Source of the DNA: Paenibacillus sp. UBA6285 | GTDB lineage: Bacteria > Bacillota > Bacilli > Paenibacillales > Paenibacillaceae | DNA: 7,807 bases | Direction: 5' to 3' | Assembly (NCBI GenBank): GCA_002438345.1 | Contig: DJUJ01000235.1 | Coordinates: 1 to 7,807 of the forward strand | In this document: positions 5,798 through 7,807 of the stretch, piece by piece | Position numbering within the stretch: the stretch's first letter is position 1 | Layout: every line of letters begins with the position of its first letter | The notes under the pieces: model-generated | Database searches by the model: none | Told to the model about the DNA's origin: nothing | What the model saw: only the letters and a program-made list of their open reading frames with translations | Position numbers and translations under genes: made by a program

Positions 5798-5826
5798 ATA
5801 ATCCATCACTTCCCGCATTTCGTCAA
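5798..5826 (-). promoter_or_regulatory. Candidate promoter of the AraC-type gene
   Basis: On the - strand TTGACG (complement of 5821-5826, five of six) is followed after 17 bases by GATTAT (complement of 5798-5803, four of six). Transcription would begin near 5790, about 30 bases before the chosen ATG. This makes the upstream TTG start at 5866 unlikely. Confidence 0.45.
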
Positions 5827-5832
5827 TTGGAA

Positions 5833-5877
5833 CCTCCCTTGCCAGAGGATAAAGTATAACTATCAAGACAAGGGAGG
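5833..5877. promoter_or_regulatory. 9-bp inverted repeat around the DUF5107 promoter and ribosome binding site
   Basis: CCTCCCTTG (5833-5841) and CAAGGGAGG (5869-5877) are perfect inverted copies 27 bases apart. Between them TATAAC (5855-5860) is a five-of-six -10 box for the DUF5107 gene, with no good -35 box. The right arm contains GGGAGG, the ribosome binding site, ten bases before the ATG at 5888. The arms could be an operator for the adjacent AraC protein, or in a longer transcript a hairpin hiding the ribosome binding site. Confidence 0.5.
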
Positions 5878-5887
5878 CAGTTCAAAC

Positions 5888-7807
5888 ATGAAGCATGAAG
5901 CTATAGAGCATAAGCCGGAGGTCAATCCAACTGGATCTGGTCAAGTACAGGTATGGGAAACGAATGTGTTGATTCCTACATATGAGGCGGGTGAAGCTGA
6001 CCCCAATCCTATGTTTTTAGAGAAAAGAGTGTATCAGGGAAGCACGGGACGCGTGTATCCACATCCGGTGATAGAGAGCATCTCGGATGTGAAGAATGAT
6101 AAAAATTACAAATTGGTCATTCTGGAAAACGAATATATCCGTATTGAGATCATGCCGGAAATTGGGGGGAGAATCTATCGCGCGCTCGACAAGACAAACA
6201 ATTACGATTTCGTCTACTATAACCGCGTGATTAAGCCTGCACTGGTCGGCCTTGCAGGACCTTGGATATCCGGAGGAATTGAATTTAACTGGCCGCAGCA
6301 TCACCGGCCGAATACGTTCGGTCCAGTCGAATACAGATACGAAGAAACAGAAAATGGAAGCGCTACAGTCTGGGTGAGCGAGATTGACCGGATGTACGGC
6401 ACGAAAGTAACTGCTGCATTCAAGCTCTATCCTGGCAAGGCGTATCTGGAAATAAACGCTCAGTTATACAATCGGACACCTGAGCCGCAGACTTTTCTGT
6501 GGTGGGCTAATCCGGCCGTAGCGGTTAATGACCATACTCAATCCGTGTTTCCGCCAGACGTGACGGCCGTATTTGATCATGGCAAAAGAGACGTCTCACG
6601 TTTTCCGATAGCTAACGGAATCTATTATAAACAGGATTATTCTGAAGGTGTGGATATTTCCCGGTATAAGAACATTCCTGTTCCGACTTCGTACATGGCC
6701 TATAAATCGGATTACAATTTTGTTGGCGGATATGATCATGGGGTGGAGGCCGGATTGCTGCATGTGGCGAATCATCATATCTCTCCCGGTAAAAAACAAT
6801 GGACCTGGGGAAACGGGGAGTTTGGCCAGGCGTGGGACCGTCAATTGACGGATGAAGATGGACCATACATTGAATTGATGACGGGAGTGTACACCGACAA
6901 TCAGCCCGACTTCACATGGCTACAGCCTTACGAGGAAAAGACCTTCAGTCAATACTTCATGCCTTACAAAAACATCGGTGTCGTAAAAAATGCTTCCATT
7001 GAGGCAGCCGTCAATCTGGAGGTTGATGCTGAGGCGGGGCAGGCGGTGATTAAGGTGTATACGACTTCGATACTTGAACATGCGGTCGTGGAACTGAGTG
7101 GAGCGACAAGCTGTTATATAAAGGAAACTGTAACCTTGTCCCCAGTGGATTCCTTCCTGTCTACTGTAACGCTGAACAGCGGAGAGCAGGAGTATGATTT
7201 GAAACTGTCTGTTCGAAATGCTGAAGGCAGGCTGTTGATCTCCTATCAACCGAAACGGCCGGATATTGAGCGGGTTCCTGATGCCGCCAAACCACTGGCA
7301 GAGCCGGAAGAGCTGCGTTCGACGGAGGAACTATATCTAGCTGGCCTGCATCTTGAGCAATATCGGCATGCTACGTTTGAGCCCGAAGCCTACTATTTGG
7401 AAGGATTGAAGCGGGACAGTGGCGATATTCGGCTTAATGTGGCTTATGGAACCTTGCTGCTTCGCCGTGGATTATATAAAGATAGCGAGAACTATTTCCG
7501 CAAAGCGATCGAGCGTTTGACCTGGCGGAATCCCAACCCTTATGACAGTGAGGCCTATTACCAGCTGGGAGTATCGCTGCGTGGACAAAGCCGCTTAGAG
7601 GAAGCTTTTGCTGCTTTTCATAAATCAGTATGGTCTGCTGCTTGGCAAGATGCAGGGTACTTCTCTCTCGCACAAATTGCCTGTCTGAAAGGCCAATACG
7701 CCGAGGCGCTGGAGCAGGTTGAGCGCTCCCTCATCCGCAATTCACGCAATTACAAAGCACGTAATCTCAAAACTGCACTGCTGCGTAAGCTTGGGTTTGC
7801 CGGCAAA
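5888..7807 (+). CDS. DUF5107 domain and TPR repeat protein (partial, 3' end outside window)
   Basis: The first 640 residues are present and the frame is still open at the window edge. No signal peptide is seen, so it is probably cytoplasmic. Residues about 60-365 form the DUF5107 region: LENEYIRIEIMPEIGGRIYR (79-98), GPWISGGIEFNWPQHH (124-139), FLWWANPAVAVND (203-215), WTWGNGEFGQAWD (305-317) and DGPYIELMTGVYTDNQPDF (324-342). The first motif is that of galactose-mutarotase-fold proteins and matches the epimerase gene of this window. A linker or beta region follows (366-470), then tetratricopeptide-like helix pairs at about 501-544, 554-582 and 588-621. Relatives commonly exceed 1000 residues, so roughly the last third is missing. 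The family is linked to carbohydrate use by genomic context; its reaction is unknown to me. The ATG has GGGAGG (5872-5877) upstream. It is divergent from the AraC regulator, which probably controls it, and further sugar genes may follow to the right. Confidence 0.85.
   Translation, partial: MKHEAIEHKPEVNPTGSGQVQVWETNVLIPTYEAGEADPNPMFLEKRVYQGSTGRVYPHPVIESISDVKNDKNYKLVILENEYIRIEIMPEIGGRIYRALDKTNNYDFVYYNRVIKPALVGLAGPWISGGIEFNWPQHHRPNTFGPVEYRYEETENGSATVWVSEIDRMYGTKVTAAFKLYPGKAYLEINAQLYNRTPEPQTFLWWANPAVAVNDHTQSVFPPDVTAVFDHGKRDVSRFPIANGIYYKQDYSEGVDISRYKNIPVPTSYMAYKSDYNFVGGYDHGVEAGLLHVANHHISPGKKQWTWGNGEFGQAWDRQLTDEDGPYIELMTGVYTDNQPDFTWLQPYEEKTFSQYFMPYKNIGVVKNASIEAAVNLEVDAEAGQAVIKVYTTSILEHAVVELSGATSCYIKETVTLSPVDSFLSTVTLNSGEQEYDLKLSVRNAEGRLLISYQPKRPDIERVPDAAKPLAEPEELRSTEELYLAGLHLEQYRHATFEPEAYYLEGLKRDSGDIRLNVAYGTLLLRRGLYKDSENYFRKAIERLTWRNPNPYDSEAYYQLGVSLRGQSRLEEAFAAFHKSVWSAAWQDAGYFSLAQIACLKGQYAEALEQVERSLIRNSRNYKARNLKTALLRKLGFAGK

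Noticed and set aside
5762..5866. TTG-started 35-codon extension of the AraC gene.
   Set aside because: It overlaps the likely promoter of the gene and the divergent control region; the ATG at 5759-5761 has its own ribosome binding site.
5833..5877. Catabolite-response (cre) element near the sugar genes.
   Set aside because: Neither this region nor the DNA upstream of the epimerase shows the TGNAANCGNTNNCA pattern on inspection.
6017..7673. Several - strand open frames of 79 to 109 codons inside the DUF5107 gene.
   Set aside because: They are mirror frames of a long, clearly conserved coding sequence and have no family features.

Overview
The window looks like a chromosomal stretch from a low-to-moderate GC Firmicute, most likely Paenibacillus or a close relative. 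The evidence is strong GGAGG-type ribosome binding sites, a probable TTG start, several compact single-gene units, and protein families typical of Paenibacillaceae: SMI1/KNR4, DMP19, a Crp/Fnr-DUF4386 pair, and DUF5107-TPR with an AraC regulator. The genus is an inference from gene style, not from a marker gene.

Bases 1-1078 form an immunity-protein-like patch. It holds the last 24 codons of a + strand gene, a complete SMI1/KNR4 (SUKH) gene on the - strand, and a divergent DMP19/DUF4375 gene that stops after 61 codons and is probably broken. A likely terminator closes this patch. Bases 1079-2168 hold one unrecognised gene built from two similar beta-rich units, with two rival start sites, flanked by noncoding DNA rich in inverted repeats.

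Bases 2169-3475 contain a Crp/Fnr-type regulator facing a six-helix DUF4386 membrane protein. The two stop codons overlap by four bases, so the transcripts must collide or overlap. Bases 3583-3864, which look intergenic, carry a decayed AraC-type DNA-binding domain: one frame, two internal stops, and a recognisable start and end of the domain.

Bases 3897-7807 are a carbohydrate-linked locus. It consists of an aldose 1-epimerase-like enzyme, a cupin/AraC regulator converging on it, and, divergent from the regulator, the first 640 codons of a DUF5107-TPR protein that runs off the right edge. The epimerase and the DUF5107 protein share a mutarotase-fold motif with matching spacing. The 126-base divergent intergenic region carries a perfect 9-bp inverted repeat whose right arm contains the DUF5107 ribosome binding site. 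The simplest reading is that the AraC protein senses a sugar and controls the DUF5107 gene, with the epimerase serving the same pathway. The substrate cannot be read from the sequence.

No tRNA, rRNA, CRISPR array, insertion sequence or known riboswitch was recognised.
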